This document shows, piece after piece, positions 18,056-26,561 of a stretch of 64,000 nt of DNA. Made by a program: the position numbers and the translations under genes. This DNA comes from Flavobacterium magnum. Its GTDB lineage: Bacteria; Bacteroidota; Bacteroidia; Flavobacteriales; Flavobacteriaceae. The notes under the pieces are model-generated. The model was not told where the DNA came from and did not search any database. It saw only the letters and a program-made list of their open reading frames with translations. The number at the start of each line of letters is the position of its first letter. Within the stretch, counting starts at the first letter, position 1. The DNA is taken from contig NZ_CP028811.1 in assembly GCF_003055625.1 (NCBI RefSeq), forward strand, positions 806,001 to 870,000, written 5' to 3'.

Positions 18056-20377
18056 TTAACCGCCCAGATCCAGTTCCTCCGTATCCTGCTCCTGACCCCC
18101 CTCGGTATCGGTGGTGTCCTTTACCACAGGGGTATAACAGTCTACCTTGATGGCCAGATTCGCGGGGCGTTTGAATGGTTCCATAGAAACTTTCAGCGAA
18201 CTGTCGCCATAGCATTTTTTCATGAACATGGCCCAGATGGGCAGCGCTGCCGTAGCACCTTGTCCGTAGGTAATGCCTTTAAAGTGGGCCGAACGGTCCT
18301 CGTTCCCAACCCACACGCCGGCTGCGAGGTCCGGAACCATCCCGACGAACCAGCCGTCAGATTGATTTTGGGTTGTTCCGGTCTTACCCGCAATCGGGTT
18401 TTTGAAAACGTATGGGTAACCGGTCACGCGATTGTAACCGTTGCCGCCACCCTGCGTCCTTAAACGCGCTCCGGAACCGGACTCGGTCACCCCTTCGAGC
18501 AATTTGAGGACGGCATAAGCAATATCCTTGTTGAGTACATCGTGCGATTCGGTCACCGGCTTGTACAGTTCCACGCCATTCTTGTCCTCAATCTTCACGA
18601 TCACCTGGGGCTTGACGTACACGCCTTCGTTAGCAAAAGTACTGTAAGCCGCGACCATATCCTCAACGGTGATTTCCACCGCGCCCAAAGCAATCGAGGG
18701 TTGTGCCGGGATGTCTGACTTGACGCCCAGTTTATGTGTCAGGTCAATGACCGCTTCCGGCCCGACCTTGTCTATCAGTTTTGCGGACACGGTGTTGATT
18801 GAAAGGGCCAGCGCCTTTTTGAGGGTCACCATACCGCGGTACTCCCCGTTGGAGTTGTTGGGCGTCCAGTTTTCAGTAACGTGGTGTCTTCCTTTCGGGA
18901 TGGTGAACGGCGAATCAAGGATTGAGTCGCACGGTGACATTCCCGCCTGCTCGATGGCCGTGGCATACACGAACGGCTTGAATGTCGATCCGACCTGGCG
19001 GGCTCCCTGTGCCACGTGATCGTACTGGAAATGTTTGTAGTTGATACCGCCTACCCAGACTTTTACGTTCCCGGTGCGTGGCTCCATGGCCATCATTCCG
19101 GTTTGAAGGAAATGCTTGTAATACCGTATTGAATCGTTAGGGGTCATTATGGTATCTTTTTCACCCTTCCATGAAAACACCTTCATCTTGGTTTTCACGT
19201 TGAATGATTTCAGGATTTCCTCTTCGGATTTGTCCTCGGCTTTCATCAGGCTCCAGCGTTCTGAGTTCTTCCGCGCGCGCATCATCAGCCTTTCGGTTTC
19301 GGCCTCGTTCAGATTGACAAAGGGGGCATTTTTATTGGTTTTCTGCTGGCTCCAGAATTCCTGTTGCAGGTTGGCCATGTGGTCCGTAACAGCTTCCTCG
19401 GCGTAGGTCTGCATGCGGGAGTCAATCGTAGTGTAGATCTTGAGCCCGTCGGTATAAATGTCGTAATCGCTGCCGTCCGGCTTTTTGTTTTCCTTGACCC
19501 ATTCCTTCATAAAGTCACGCAGGTATTCGCGGAAATACGTCGCGATCCCGTCGGTATGGCTCTCTGGGTGAAAGTGCAGTGTGATGGGTTTCTCTTTCAA
19601 CACCGTCGCTTTTTCCTTGTCCAGCACGCCATTGCGCACCATTTGATCCAAAACAATGTTGCGGCGCGTCTTCACACGTTCGGCGCGGCGTACCGGGTTG
19701 AAATAGGATGGATTGGTAAGCATCCCGACAAGCATGGCGCTCTCCTCAATATTGAGGTCTTTCGGCTCTTTGCCGAAATACACTTTGGCCGCAGAACGGA
19801 TGCCCACGGCGGTGTTCACGAAATCGGCTTTATTAAAATACATCGCGATGATCTCGTTTTTCGTGTACTGTCGTTCAAGGCGCACGGCGATAATCCATTC
19901 CTTGGCTTTCTGTATCACACGGAACGGAAGGAATCTCGATCCTTCCCCGTGGAACAGCATCTTGGCGAGTTGTTGTGTCAACGTACTCGCACCGCCATTG
20001 GTCCCCAATCTCATTACGGCGCCCACGGTTCGTTTGCCGTCAATACCGGAATGCTCGTAGAAACGCTCGTCTTCAGTCGCAACCAACGCTTTCACAAGAT
20101 GGGGCGGCAGGTCTGAATATTTTACCGAAGTACGGTTTTCATTGTAAAATTTACCGATCGTGACGCCATCTGCCGAAATGATCTCAGTAGCCAGGTTGGA
20201 ATTCGGGTTTTCAAGCTCGTCAAACGAAGGCATGTGCCCTAAAAGCCCCCAGGACGCAAGCAGGAAAAAAAGAAAAATCCCGCCGAGCGTGTACAAAAAT
20301 ACGCGCCAGAACTTTTTCCTGTAATAATCAATATCCCTGACGACGTCCGGTTTATTGTTGTTTTTTTTAATTGCCAT
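18056..20377 (-). CDS. Bifunctional penicillin-binding protein 1A-type (GT51 + transpeptidase)
   Basis: 773 aa class A PBP that polymerises and crosslinks peptidoglycan in the periplasm. An N-terminal membrane anchor (about 26-46) is followed by the glycosyltransferase domain with catalytic Glu102 (VATEDERFYEHSGID) and the QQLAKMLF block. The transpeptidase domain carries S-x-x-K (Ser464-Lys467, GSTFKPF), S-x-N (Ser526-Asn528) and K-T-G-T (Lys665). The tail is acidic (DTTDTEGGQEQDTEELDLGG). It begins 3 nt after gldH and is probably the third gene of a ricT-gldH-PBP unit. Confidence 0.96.
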   Translation of the reverse strand: MAIKKNNNKPDVVRDIDYYRKKFWRVFLYTLGGIFLFFLLASWGLLGHMPSFDELENPNSNLATEIISADGVTIGKFYNENRTSVKYSDLPPHLVKALVATEDERFYEHSGIDGKRTVGAVMRLGTNGGASTLTQQLAKMLFHGEGSRFLPFRVIQKAKEWIIAVRLERQYTKNEIIAMYFNKADFVNTAVGIRSAAKVYFGKEPKDLNIEESAMLVGMLTNPSYFNPVRRAERVKTRRNIVLDQMVRNGVLDKEKATVLKEKPITLHFHPESHTDGIATYFREYLRDFMKEWVKENKKPDGSDYDIYTDGLKIYTTIDSRMQTYAEEAVTDHMANLQQEFWSQQKTNKNAPFVNLNEAETERLMMRARKNSERWSLMKAEDKSEEEILKSFNVKTKMKVFSWKGEKDTIMTPNDSIRYYKHFLQTGMMAMEPRTGNVKVWVGGINYKHFQYDHVAQGARQVGSTFKPFVYATAIEQAGMSPCDSILDSPFTIPKGRHHVTENWTPNNSNGEYRGMVTLKKALALSINTVSAKLIDKVGPEAVIDLTHKLGVKSDIPAQPSIALGAVEITVEDMVAAYSTFANEGVYVKPQVIVKIEDKNGVELYKPVTESHDVLNKDIAYAVLKLLEGVTESGSGARLRTQGGGNGYNRVTGYPYVFKNPIAGKTGTTQNQSDGWFVGMVPDLAAGVWVGNEDRSAHFKGITYGQGATAALPIWAMFMKKCYGDSSLKVSMEPFKRPANLAIKVDCYTPVVKDTTDTEGGQEQDTEELDLGG

Positions 20378-20380
20378 AGC

Positions 20381-20866
20381 TTATTCTGTTGATTCGATCC
20401 TGAAACCCACATCGGTGACGCCCGCCAGTTCCGCAACGCCCGGGATTTTTCCGGTCTGGCGTACGGCATGGCTGATGCGCACCTGATATTCACCCTGTTT
20501 CGGGAATTTCATTTTTTCTTTATAAAACAGCTTATTTTCCTTGACGTCGGTAAAACCGTCACCCAGCAGCGAACCGTCGGGCTCTGTCATCTGGTATTGC
20601 AGCGTATCGACTTTTGTGAGTCCGCCGGGCTGCTCCAATGCCACAATCAGGAACAGATTGCTGAATTGGTAATCTTTGTTGTCGCGGATGTTCACGAACA
20701 GGTTGTATGCCTTTACGGTGTCCGGGCTTTGGAATTTAAACGTCACAACGCTGTCTTTTTTCCAGGCCGCCCCCACCGATTTGTATTCGTCAAACACGCG
20801 CTTCTTGTCGCAGGAGGCGAGCAAAGACAACGTTAAAAGCAATACTATACTATTCTTTAGGCCCAT
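20381..20866 (-). CDS. gldH: Gliding motility lipoprotein GldH
   Basis: 161 aa. The true start is the ATG at 20866; the longer open frame to 21100 is only read-through against ricT. The lipoprotein signal is MGLKNSIVLLLTLSLLASCDKK, with the modified cysteine at residue 19 or so. The mature protein reads RVFDEYKSV, then a beta-rich domain with AYNLFVNIRDNKDYQFSNLFL, which is the GldH family pattern. GldH is needed for gliding in F. johnsoniae and belongs to the gliding/T9SS gene set. It overlaps the end of ricT by 17 nt. Confidence 0.93.
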   Translation of the reverse strand: MGLKNSIVLLLTLSLLASCDKKRVFDEYKSVGAAWKKDSVVTFKFQSPDTVKAYNLFVNIRDNKDYQFSNLFLIVALEQPGGLTKVDTLQYQMTEPDGSLLGDGFTDVKENKLFYKEKMKFPKQGEYQVRISHAVRQTGKIPGVAELAGVTDVGFRIESTE

Positions 20867-22250
20867 TGTTGCCCTGGTTTTTATTGTCCGATGGTTTCCT
20901 GTTCCGGTTGCGGTTGTTGTTATTCCGGGGTTTGTCGCCGGCCGGCCTGTTTTGTCCCTGCGGCCTGTTGTCCGCGGTATTCTTATTTTCGCCTGAATTC
21001 CTGTTCTCGTTTCTAGGCGGACGGTTTTCGTTGCGCTGCCGGTTCTCATTACGGTTGTCGTTGCGCTGGCGGTTGTCGCCGTTCGGACGGATGACTTCAC
21101 TCGCTACGGCAGCCGTGTCTCCGGGCTTGCGTTTTTTGTTGTTCGGCCTTTTTCGTTTCTTCGGCTGGTCGAAACGGGTCAGGCTTTCCTGGCCCATCGC
21201 ATTGTTGAAATCCTTTTCAGGAGCAGGTGCTGCTTCGACAGCGTAATCTTCAAGCGAAGAGACTTTGTTTTTCTCTTTGTTTTCGGCAATGATTTCCTTG
21301 ACCTGCTCGATTTTCAGCGTGTGCCAATTGGCGAAATTATCGGTGTAGGCAAACCACATGAGCCCTTTGAATATGTCCTGCTTCTGGCACACCGCCATGC
21401 CTTTCTCGGTCATCAGCTTGGTATCGAAATCAGGAAATCCCTGTAAGGCGTCCATGTAAGTATCCAGTTCATAGTTCAGGCAACATTTCAGCTTACCACA
21501 TTGTCCGGCCAGTTTCTGCGGATTCAGCGACAATTGCTGGTACCGTGCTGCGGAGGTATTCACGCTGCGGAAATCCGTCAGCCAGGTAGAGCAGCACAGT
21601 TCCCGTCCGCACGACCCAATGCCGCCCAGACGCGAGGCTTCCTGACGAAAACCAACCTGTTTCATTTCGATCCTGGTAGAGAATTCGCGTGCAAAATCTT
21701 TGATCAAGAGCCTGAAATCGACGCGGTCCTCGGCAGTGTAATAAAAGGTGGCTTTAGAACCGTCGCCCTGGAATTCAATATCCGAAATCTTCATCTGCAG
21801 TTTCTGGGCTATGGCGAGTTCACGCGCGCGCACTTTCATCGGCTCTTCCTTATCACGGGCCGCCGACCAGATATCGATGTCTTTTTGAGAGGCCTTACGG
21901 TACACTTTAGGCACTTCTGCGTTGTCCTTCACCCCTTTCTTCTTCATCTGGATGCGCACCAGCTCGCCCGTCAGCGTGACAATCCCGATGTCGTGCCCCG
22001 GAGACGCCTCGGTTGCTACGATATCGCCAATGCTCAAAGTCAGTTTCTCCGTGTTTCGGTAAAATTCCTTGCGCCCGTTCTTGAAACGGACTTCTATGCA
22101 ATCAAATGGCGCTTCGCCATTCGGTAAATTCATATTTGATAACCAATCGAAAACCGTCAGCTTGTTGCAGCTGTCTGTTCCGCAGGTCCCATTGTTCTTA
22201 CAACCCTTCGGCGCTCCGCCGTCAGCAGTTGAGCAACTTGTACATGCCAT
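20850..22250 (-). CDS. ricT: RicT/PSP1-domain protein with cysteine-rich N-terminus and long Asn/Arg-rich tail
   Basis: 466 aa. The central PSP1/RicT domain (about 60-300) contains the paired cysteine blocks GSCGRELCCSTWL and GQCGKLKCCLNYE typical of the family. In B. subtilis the homologue (YaaT) forms an Fe-S-containing complex with RicA and RicF that affects RNA processing. Two additions flank the core: five cysteines in the first 28 residues (C3, C6, C17, C23, C28), and a tail of about 100 residues (from roughly 365) made almost only of N, R, K, P, G, Q and E with repeated 'RNENR'-like units. The tail is surely disordered and could bind RNA. First gene of the leftward ricT-gldH-PBP unit. 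Confidence 0.9.
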   Translation of the reverse strand: MACTSCSTADGGAPKGCKNNGTCGTDSCNKLTVFDWLSNMNLPNGEAPFDCIEVRFKNGRKEFYRNTEKLTLSIGDIVATEASPGHDIGIVTLTGELVRIQMKKKGVKDNAEVPKVYRKASQKDIDIWSAARDKEEPMKVRARELAIAQKLQMKISDIEFQGDGSKATFYYTAEDRVDFRLLIKDFAREFSTRIEMKQVGFRQEASRLGGIGSCGRELCCSTWLTDFRSVNTSAARYQQLSLNPQKLAGQCGKLKCCLNYELDTYMDALQGFPDFDTKLMTEKGMAVCQKQDIFKGLMWFAYTDNFANWHTLKIEQVKEIIAENKEKNKVSSLEDYAVEAAPAPEKDFNNAMGQESLTRFDQPKKRKRPNNKKRKPGDTAAVASEVIRPNGDNRQRNDNRNENRQRNENRPPRNENRNSGENKNTADNRPQGQNRPAGDKPRNNNNRNRNRKPSDNKNQGNNGPKE

Positions 22251-22306
22251 ATTTTATATGTAGTGTTGTGACGCGCACAACTTAAGTTCGTAAAACGTTT
22301 TGCGGG

Positions 22307-22314
22307 TAAAGATA
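22307..22314 (-). promoter_or_regulatory. Candidate -7 promoter element for ricT
   Basis: On the minus strand TATCTTTA, one base from TAnnTTTG, lies 57 nt upstream of the ricT ATG. A TTTG (minus strand) sits about 21 nt further upstream, a little far for the consensus. Confidence 0.4.
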
Positions 22315-22376
22315 GTATATTTTAGAGAAAAGTGGCAAAGTAACTGACCGGCAAAGTCGCAAAGTTTTTAAATGCA

Positions 22377-22405
22377 AAAACTGCTTCATCTTATGAAACA
22401 GTTTT
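22377..22405 (-). terminator. Probable terminator after trhO
   Basis: Stem 22377-22389 with 22393-22405 (12 pairs, one C-A mismatch) and a 3-nt loop. Read leftward it ends in TTTTT, read rightward in GATTTTTT. Only trhO reads into it. Confidence 0.6.
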
Positions 22406-22416
22406 GATTTTTTGGC

Positions 22417-22487
22417 GCGCTTTATCCCGGTGTCGCCTTTATCTTCGTTCGTGCCTCACAGGGGAGGCCGGGGCTATCGGGGCTAAG
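22417..22487. repeat. Dispersed intergenic repeat element, copy 3 (overlaps the trhO stop)
   Basis: About 71 bp with TTTATCCCGGTGTCGCCTTTATC at one end and CTATCGGGGCTAAG at the other. The block GTCGCCTTTATCTTC matches TTCGCCTTTATCTCT of copy 1. The TAG stop of trhO (22483-22485) is part of the element's conserved TTAGCCCCGAT end. Confidence 0.75.
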
Positions 22488-23844
22488 CGTTTTGTCGTTC
22501 AATGACATATAATTTGTCCGAAAGACGAATCCTGAATGGTAATTTGAACGAAACCACATTTCCCTTTACGGCCGTTTGCGCCGGAGCGTCGTTTACAAAC
22601 ATTTCCCTTATTTCCATTTGCTCCTCGCCGGTGGTCGGGCCTTTAATCAGGACTTCATCGCCGATTTTCAATTCACCGGACTCCATAAAAAACTGTCCAA
22701 TTGATGCTCTTGGAAAAAAATGAAGTCCTTTCCCGATAAGCTTCTTTTTGGGTGCTGCACGTTGGGTATTGGGTTTTGGTGCCTGCTCCGTTAATTTTGA
22801 AATTGGATGTTCCGCATTTTTGTACGTCAGTTTATCGGATTTTCCTTTTTTGAAAATCATATTGCCGTTCTTGATGCCGCGCCGGATTTCCTTTTGCGCC
22901 TCTTCCGGCAAATGGATCACTGAAACACAGTCTGTAGAACAGCAGTTTTCCATCGAAGCTTTGCAGTCATCACATTGTATGAAAAGCAAATGGCAGCCTT
23001 CGTTGGCGCAATTTGTATGGTTGTCGCATGGCTTACCGCATTGGTGGCATTGCGAGACGATATCATCGGTAATCCGCTCGCCTAACCTGTGGTCGAACAC
23101 GAAGTTTTTCCCGATGAATTTGCTCTCCAATCCTTCTGCCTTGACCTGACGCGTGTACTCAATGATACCGCCTTCGAGTTGGTATACATTCTCAAAACCT
23201 TTGTGCTTAAAATACGCGCTGGCTTTCTCGCAACGGATGCCGCCGGTGCAGTACATCAGCAGTTTTTTGTCCGATTTGTGTTCGGCGAGCTGTTCCTCAA
23301 TGATCGGCAATGATTCGCGGAAGGTATCGACGTCAGGCTTAATCGCTTTCGTAAAATGCCCGATCTCGCTTTCATAATGGTTTCTCATGTCCACGACAAT
23401 CGTGTCGGGATCTTCAAGCAGTTCATTGAATTCCTTCGCCTTGAGATGGATTCCGATGTTGGTCGCATCAAAAGTATCGTCGTTGAGTCCGTCAGCGACA
23501 ATCTTATCACGCACCTTAATCGTGAGCTTTAAAAACGAATGGTCATCGTGCTCAACTGCGACATTGAGCCGGATGCCTTTCATAAAATCGTATTGTTCGA
23601 TGGTGTCCTTGAATTCGTAGAAATTGTCTGCAGGCAAGGAAAGCTGCGCGTTGATCCCTTCGCGGGCAACATAAATCCTCCCCAAGACCTCCAGCGGATT
23701 CCAGGCCAGGAACAGTTCATTTCTAAATTGTGTCGGATTTTCAATTTGCGCATAAGCGTAGAAAGACAACGTGAGTCGTTGCTTTCCGGCGTCATCAATA
23801 AGGACGGCACGTTCTTCTGCGCTTAAAGTGTTGTACAGTTGCAT
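22483..23844 (-). CDS. trhO: tRNA uridine(34) hydroxylase TrhO (rhodanese family) with extra C-terminal domain
   Basis: 453 aa from the ATG at 23844. Hydroxylates U34 of tRNA to 5-hydroxyuridine in an O2-dependent way. The N-terminal UPF0176 domain ([14 protein letters not shown]) is followed by a rhodanese domain with active Cys199 ([14 protein letters not shown]). Next comes a Cys-rich zinc-binding region (about 275-325, [12 protein letters not shown] ... CCSTDC). The last ~85 residues ([18 protein letters not shown] ... [12 protein letters not shown]) form a beta-barrel-like domain seen at the C-terminus of U32 peptidases, absent from the shorter E. coli protein. The promoter at 23881-23910 lies inside the longer open frame, which fixes this start. 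Confidence 0.92.
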   Translation of the reverse strand: MQLYNTLSAEERAVLIDDAGKQRLTLSFYAYAQIENPTQFRNELFLAWNPLEVLGRIYVAREGINAQLSLPADNFYEFKDTIEQYDFMKGIRLNVAVEHDDHSFLKLTIKVRDKIVADGLNDDTFDATNIGIHLKAKEFNELLEDPDTIVVDMRNHYESEIGHFTKAIKPDVDTFRESLPIIEEQLAEHKSDKKLLMYCTGGIRCEKASAYFKHKGFENVYQLEGGIIEYTRQVKAEGLESKFIGKNFVFDHRLGERITDDIVSQCHQCGKPCDNHTNCANEGCHLLFIQCDDCKASMENCCSTDCVSVIHLPEEAQKEIRRGIKNGNMIFKKGKSDKLTYKNAEHPISKLTEQAPKPNTQRAAPKKKLIGKGLHFFPRASIGQFFMESGELKIGDEVLIKGPTTGEEQMEIREMFVNDAPAQTAVKGNVVSFKLPFRIRLSDKLYVIERQNA

Positions 23845-23880
23845 GCTATAAACAGTTTTAAGTGGAGTTATTTTCGGATG

Positions 23881-23910
23881 CAAAGTTAAAGGAAAGATCC
23901 GTATTTGCAA
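23881..23910 (-). promoter_or_regulatory. Promoter of trhO
   Basis: On the minus strand TTG (23910-23908), 19 nt, then TAACTTTG (23888-23881): a good match to the Bacteroidetes TTTG-N17..20-TAnnTTTG consensus. The predicted start near 23875 gives a leader of about 30 nt. Confidence 0.7.
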
Positions 23911-23977
23911 GACCTCAGCACACTCCGCGTTTTATGAGAAATCCGCGGCAACGGCGATGCCCTCATTTGCGGGAGGA

Positions 23978-24067
23978 AGCCCTGGCTCCGATTACTTTCG
24001 GTCAGTTCAGCCTTTGGCCTCGGGTGCGGCGGAGGGACAGATATTGCGAAAAGTGGGAAATAGCTCC
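23978..24067. repeat. Dispersed intergenic repeat element, copy 4
   Basis: About 90 bp between trhO and the bacilliredoxin gene. It starts AGCCCTGGCTCCGATT and ends GTGGGAAATAGCTCC, the same ends as copy 1 in reverse orientation. A 23-nt internal stretch (23997-24019) recurs with one mismatch at 55008-55030. The rest of the 285-nt spacer shows only the trhO promoter and the downstream terminator. Confidence 0.75.
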
Positions 24068-24095
24068 AAAAAAAAAAGCACCGAAAACCGGTGCT
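24068..24095 (-). terminator. Rho-independent terminator of the bacilliredoxin gene
   Basis: Stem 24077-24083 with 24089-24095 (AGCACCG / CGGTGCT) and a 5-nt loop. Read leftward it is followed by a run of nine Ts (24076-24068). Confidence 0.9.
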
Positions 24096-24129
24096 CTAAC
24101 ATGTTGCGATGGTGCCGCGCTGTAACTGA

Positions 24130-24540
24130 TTAACAATACTCGTTGTATGCGTCCTGCAGGTTTTCAGCAATCATTTCTGCAGGTCGGCCTTCGATGTGAT
24201 GGCGTTCGAGCATGTGGACGAGTTCACCATCCTTAAACAAGGCCATGCTTGGCGATGACGGCGGGAATGGGAACATGTGCTGGCGGGCCGCATTGACGGC
24301 GTCCGTGTCAACACCGGCGAAAACCGTCACAAGGTGGTCTGGTTTTTTGGCGCCATTAAGGCTCATTCTGGCACCGGGGCGCGCATTGCGTGCGGCACAT
24401 CCGCAAACGGAATTCACCACAACGAGCGTCGTGCCTTTTTTTGCGACAGCCTGTTCTACTGCCTCTGCGCTATATAGTCCTTCAAAGCCGGCGTCTGTAA
24501 GTTCAGCACGCATGGGGCTTACCATTTCTTCGGGATACAT
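24130..24540 (-). CDS. BrxA/BrxB-family bacilliredoxin
   Basis: 136 aa from the ATG at 24540; the longer frame upstream is not coding. Thioredoxin-fold protein with the unusual CGC active site in VVNSVCGCAARNARP (Cys46, Cys48). In Firmicutes these proteins remove bacillithiol from oxidised proteins, and many Bacteroidetes carry homologues. A strong terminator follows and a TAACTTTG promoter element precedes it, so it looks like a single-gene transcript. Confidence 0.92.
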   Translation of the reverse strand: MYPEEMVSPMRAELTDAGFEGLYSAEAVEQAVAKKGTTLVVVNSVCGCAARNARPGARMSLNGAKKPDHLVTVFAGVDTDAVNAARQHMFPFPPSSPSMALFKDGELVHMLERHHIEGRPAEMIAENLQDAYNEYC

Positions 24541-24566
24541 ATTTTTAAATTTTAAATGTTGAGTTG

Positions 24567-24574
24567 CAAAGTTA
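24567..24574 (-). promoter_or_regulatory. Candidate -7 element for the bacilliredoxin gene
   Basis: Minus-strand TAACTTTG matches TAnnTTTG exactly, 26 nt upstream of the ATG at 24540. The -33 region is not clear. Confidence 0.55.
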
Positions 24575-24638
24575 CTCAGAAATTCGTGCCGCTGTTCAGG
24601 CAGCGATAAAGATTTACTATCCGTTTTATAGCCAAATC

Positions 24639-25781
24639 CTATCGGAATATCCTGCGGACCAGCGCCCTGATGAACAGCCCTTTCGGACATTGCCATATCA
24701 CCTGCAGGTCTTCATAGAGGGTGGTTTCGCCATCAAGGAATTTAAGTATCAGTGCGGGATGTGACTTCCTGAACATCGCACTGAAAATCATGGCGCCTTT
24801 TTCATTATTCTCAGACAGGATATCGAGCAGCAACAAGTCATAAAACCAAAAGCGGTCGTTTTTGTGGAACTTACTGAAGTCGGCCTGACGCTGCAGGAAA
24901 TGCACCAGGCGTTTTGAAAGTTTATCGGAATTTTTAAACGTAAATCCTGTACTTGCCTTGGTCCAGCCACCTGCCGATCCGATATGTACGATGTTTTTGG
25001 TATTGTGCTTCCAAAATCGGTATGAAGTCATCGGGATGCTGCCGCGTTCCTTTTCGACAATCTTGTAATTCGCAATGTGTAGATCCGACAGATAGGCTGT
25101 AATTGCAGCTTCATACTCGTGTTGCGGCAAAAGATCTTTTGAAAATAACGTATACTCCACAATCGCTTCCGTATCAGAAACCGGCAGCACATACATAAAC
25201 CGCGTATTTCCTTTTTGCGGAACCGAGAAATCCATAAACGTCGCGACATTCGGGTCAAAAGAAGGCGTTTCCGTCTTCACCCTCCAACCGACGAAATGTT
25301 GCTGCAGCAGCGGAAATCCTGTTTGCTCCAAAACCGGTTTTTGGTCATAAACGCTGTTGAAGAGCTTCCGGCACGAAAAATCATCCGCATCCGTCTGCAC
25401 GACCACGTTCCCGGCAGATTCGCTGTAACCGGTCACCCTGCATTGCACAAACTCGATATTAGACTGCAATGCGATCCGTTTCAGGATTTTGTTATAAAAA
25501 TCAATCCCCCGGATCATCTTATATTCGTACGGCGACAAGTCCATCTTACGGCTGGAGTTTTCGTTCTTAAACCAAACGTACCGCCATTTCTGCGTGAGGA
25601 TTTTGTCCCACGCCCCTTTGCCGGTTTCCCAAAAACACCAGGTCCGGTCATTGGTTTGCTTGGCATCCTGATCCAGCAATAAGATCTTTTTATCTGAAAA
25701 TCCCCCGGACTTGACCATCTGGTTAAGCGTCATCAGTGCGGCCAACCCGGTGCCCGAAAAAATATAGTCGTAATGCTTCAT
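24639..25781 (-). CDS. crtY: Lycopene cyclase
   Basis: 380 aa from the ATG at 25781. Flavoprotein that cyclises the ends of lycopene to beta-carotene. The N-terminal dinucleotide-binding motif is YDYIFSGTGLAALMTLNQM, followed by LLLDQDAKQTNDRTWCFWE, a CrtY hallmark; a later block is GSIPMTSYRFW ... VHIGSAGGWTKASTGFTF. It points to yellow carotenoid pigments (zeaxanthin type) as common in Flavobacterium. The other crt genes are not in the window. It starts 36 nt after the outer-membrane gene and may have its own weak -7 element (TATCTTTA, 25798-25805). Confidence 0.92.
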   Translation of the reverse strand: MKHYDYIFSGTGLAALMTLNQMVKSGGFSDKKILLLDQDAKQTNDRTWCFWETGKGAWDKILTQKWRYVWFKNENSSRKMDLSPYEYKMIRGIDFYNKILKRIALQSNIEFVQCRVTGYSESAGNVVVQTDADDFSCRKLFNSVYDQKPVLEQTGFPLLQQHFVGWRVKTETPSFDPNVATFMDFSVPQKGNTRFMYVLPVSDTEAIVEYTLFSKDLLPQHEYEAAITAYLSDLHIANYKIVEKERGSIPMTSYRFWKHNTKNIVHIGSAGGWTKASTGFTFKNSDKLSKRLVHFLQRQADFSKFHKNDRFWFYDLLLLDILSENNEKGAMIFSAMFRKSHPALILKFLDGETTLYEDLQVIWQCPKGLFIRALVRRIFR

Positions 25782-25816
25782 CTGATGATTTAAAGCATAA
25801 AGATAGATTTTTACAC

Positions 25817-26557
25817 TTACAAACGAAACGAAAATCCGACCGCAGCGTAATAATCGGGTGCATTCTCGCTGATTCCGATACCAGCGGAAACATCTACCAT
25901 CATATCGTTTGACAGTAAATAGGTAAATCCGCCGTCGCATCGGTGATCAGGCCTGGATTTTTGCGGTGAGAAACCGTATAATTCCACGTAGCAACCCGCC
26001 TTGCCCGAAAGCGAAATTCCGGTTGTCAGCGTATAAATAAAGGTGGGTTCTGGTGTTTCACCATCCCACTCGGCACCCAGGTTGTAGCCCAATGACAGCC
26101 TGTCAGACAAGGTGTGTTGCATGGTAAAACGAAACTCCGGCGCGTAAAACGTGGCTTTCATTTCTTTCGACGCGAGGTCAGGAATGGCAAGGTGCGCGAT
26201 GAACGACGTTTTTGGCACGATGCCCTGTTCTTCAGCCAGCCTGGTCTTGAACCCGATTAAAACGGGATTCAGCCCTGAAACCTTTTGGTCAAACTCTTCC
26301 CTGAATTCAAACTCCAGGATCAGCCGCAGTTCAAAATGGTCGTTTACGCCAAATTTTATAAGGGACGATGGCGCGGTGACAGCCTGCGCGTCTGCGTTTG
26401 CCTTTTCATACGAAAAACCGTTTTCCATCTGGAACATGCCTTTAGGGACCAGTGCCGGCGTTTCGGTCTGGTCCGGGCGGTCGGTCTGTATGGGCTGGAC
26501 TAGTTGTGCCAAAAGGCCCAGCGGCAGCATCAGTAGTATCAGTGAAAATTTTTTCAT
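25817..26557 (-). CDS. Outer-membrane beta-barrel protein, putative transporter (MetA-pathway-like)
   Basis: 246 aa. A Sec signal peptide (MKKFSLILLMLPLGLLAQ) is followed by QPIQTDRPDQTETPALVPKGMFQMENGFSYEK and a string of amphipathic beta strands ending in YAAVGFSFRL, with a terminal aromatic region typical of outer-membrane barrels. It resembles the 'phenol degradation MetA-pathway' transporter family, a loose group of small outer-membrane channels. It is divergent from the Nramp gene, and the only operator-like palindrome lies between the two, so a role in metal passage is an inference from context. Confidence 0.75.
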   Translation of the reverse strand: MKKFSLILLMLPLGLLAQLVQPIQTDRPDQTETPALVPKGMFQMENGFSYEKANADAQAVTAPSSLIKFGVNDHFELRLILEFEFREEFDQKVSGLNPVLIGFKTRLAEEQGIVPKTSFIAHLAIPDLASKEMKATFYAPEFRFTMQHTLSDRLSLGYNLGAEWDGETPEPTFIYTLTTGISLSGKAGCYVELYGFSPQKSRPDHRCDGGFTYLLSNDMMVDVSAGIGISENAPDYYAAVGFSFRL

Positions 26558-26561
26558 AATT

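Noticed and set aside
19364..20116. 250-codon open frame antisense to the PBP gene
   Set aside because: Lies wholly within a gene with complete catalytic motifs; no signs of a real protein.
20867..21100. N-terminal extension of gldH
   Set aside because: The T/R-rich extension is the other-frame translation of the ricT tail; the lipoprotein signal starts at 20866.
24541..24696. Extension of the bacilliredoxin frame
   Set aside because: It overlaps the promoter element and the crtY 3' end; the family start MYPEEMV is at 24540.
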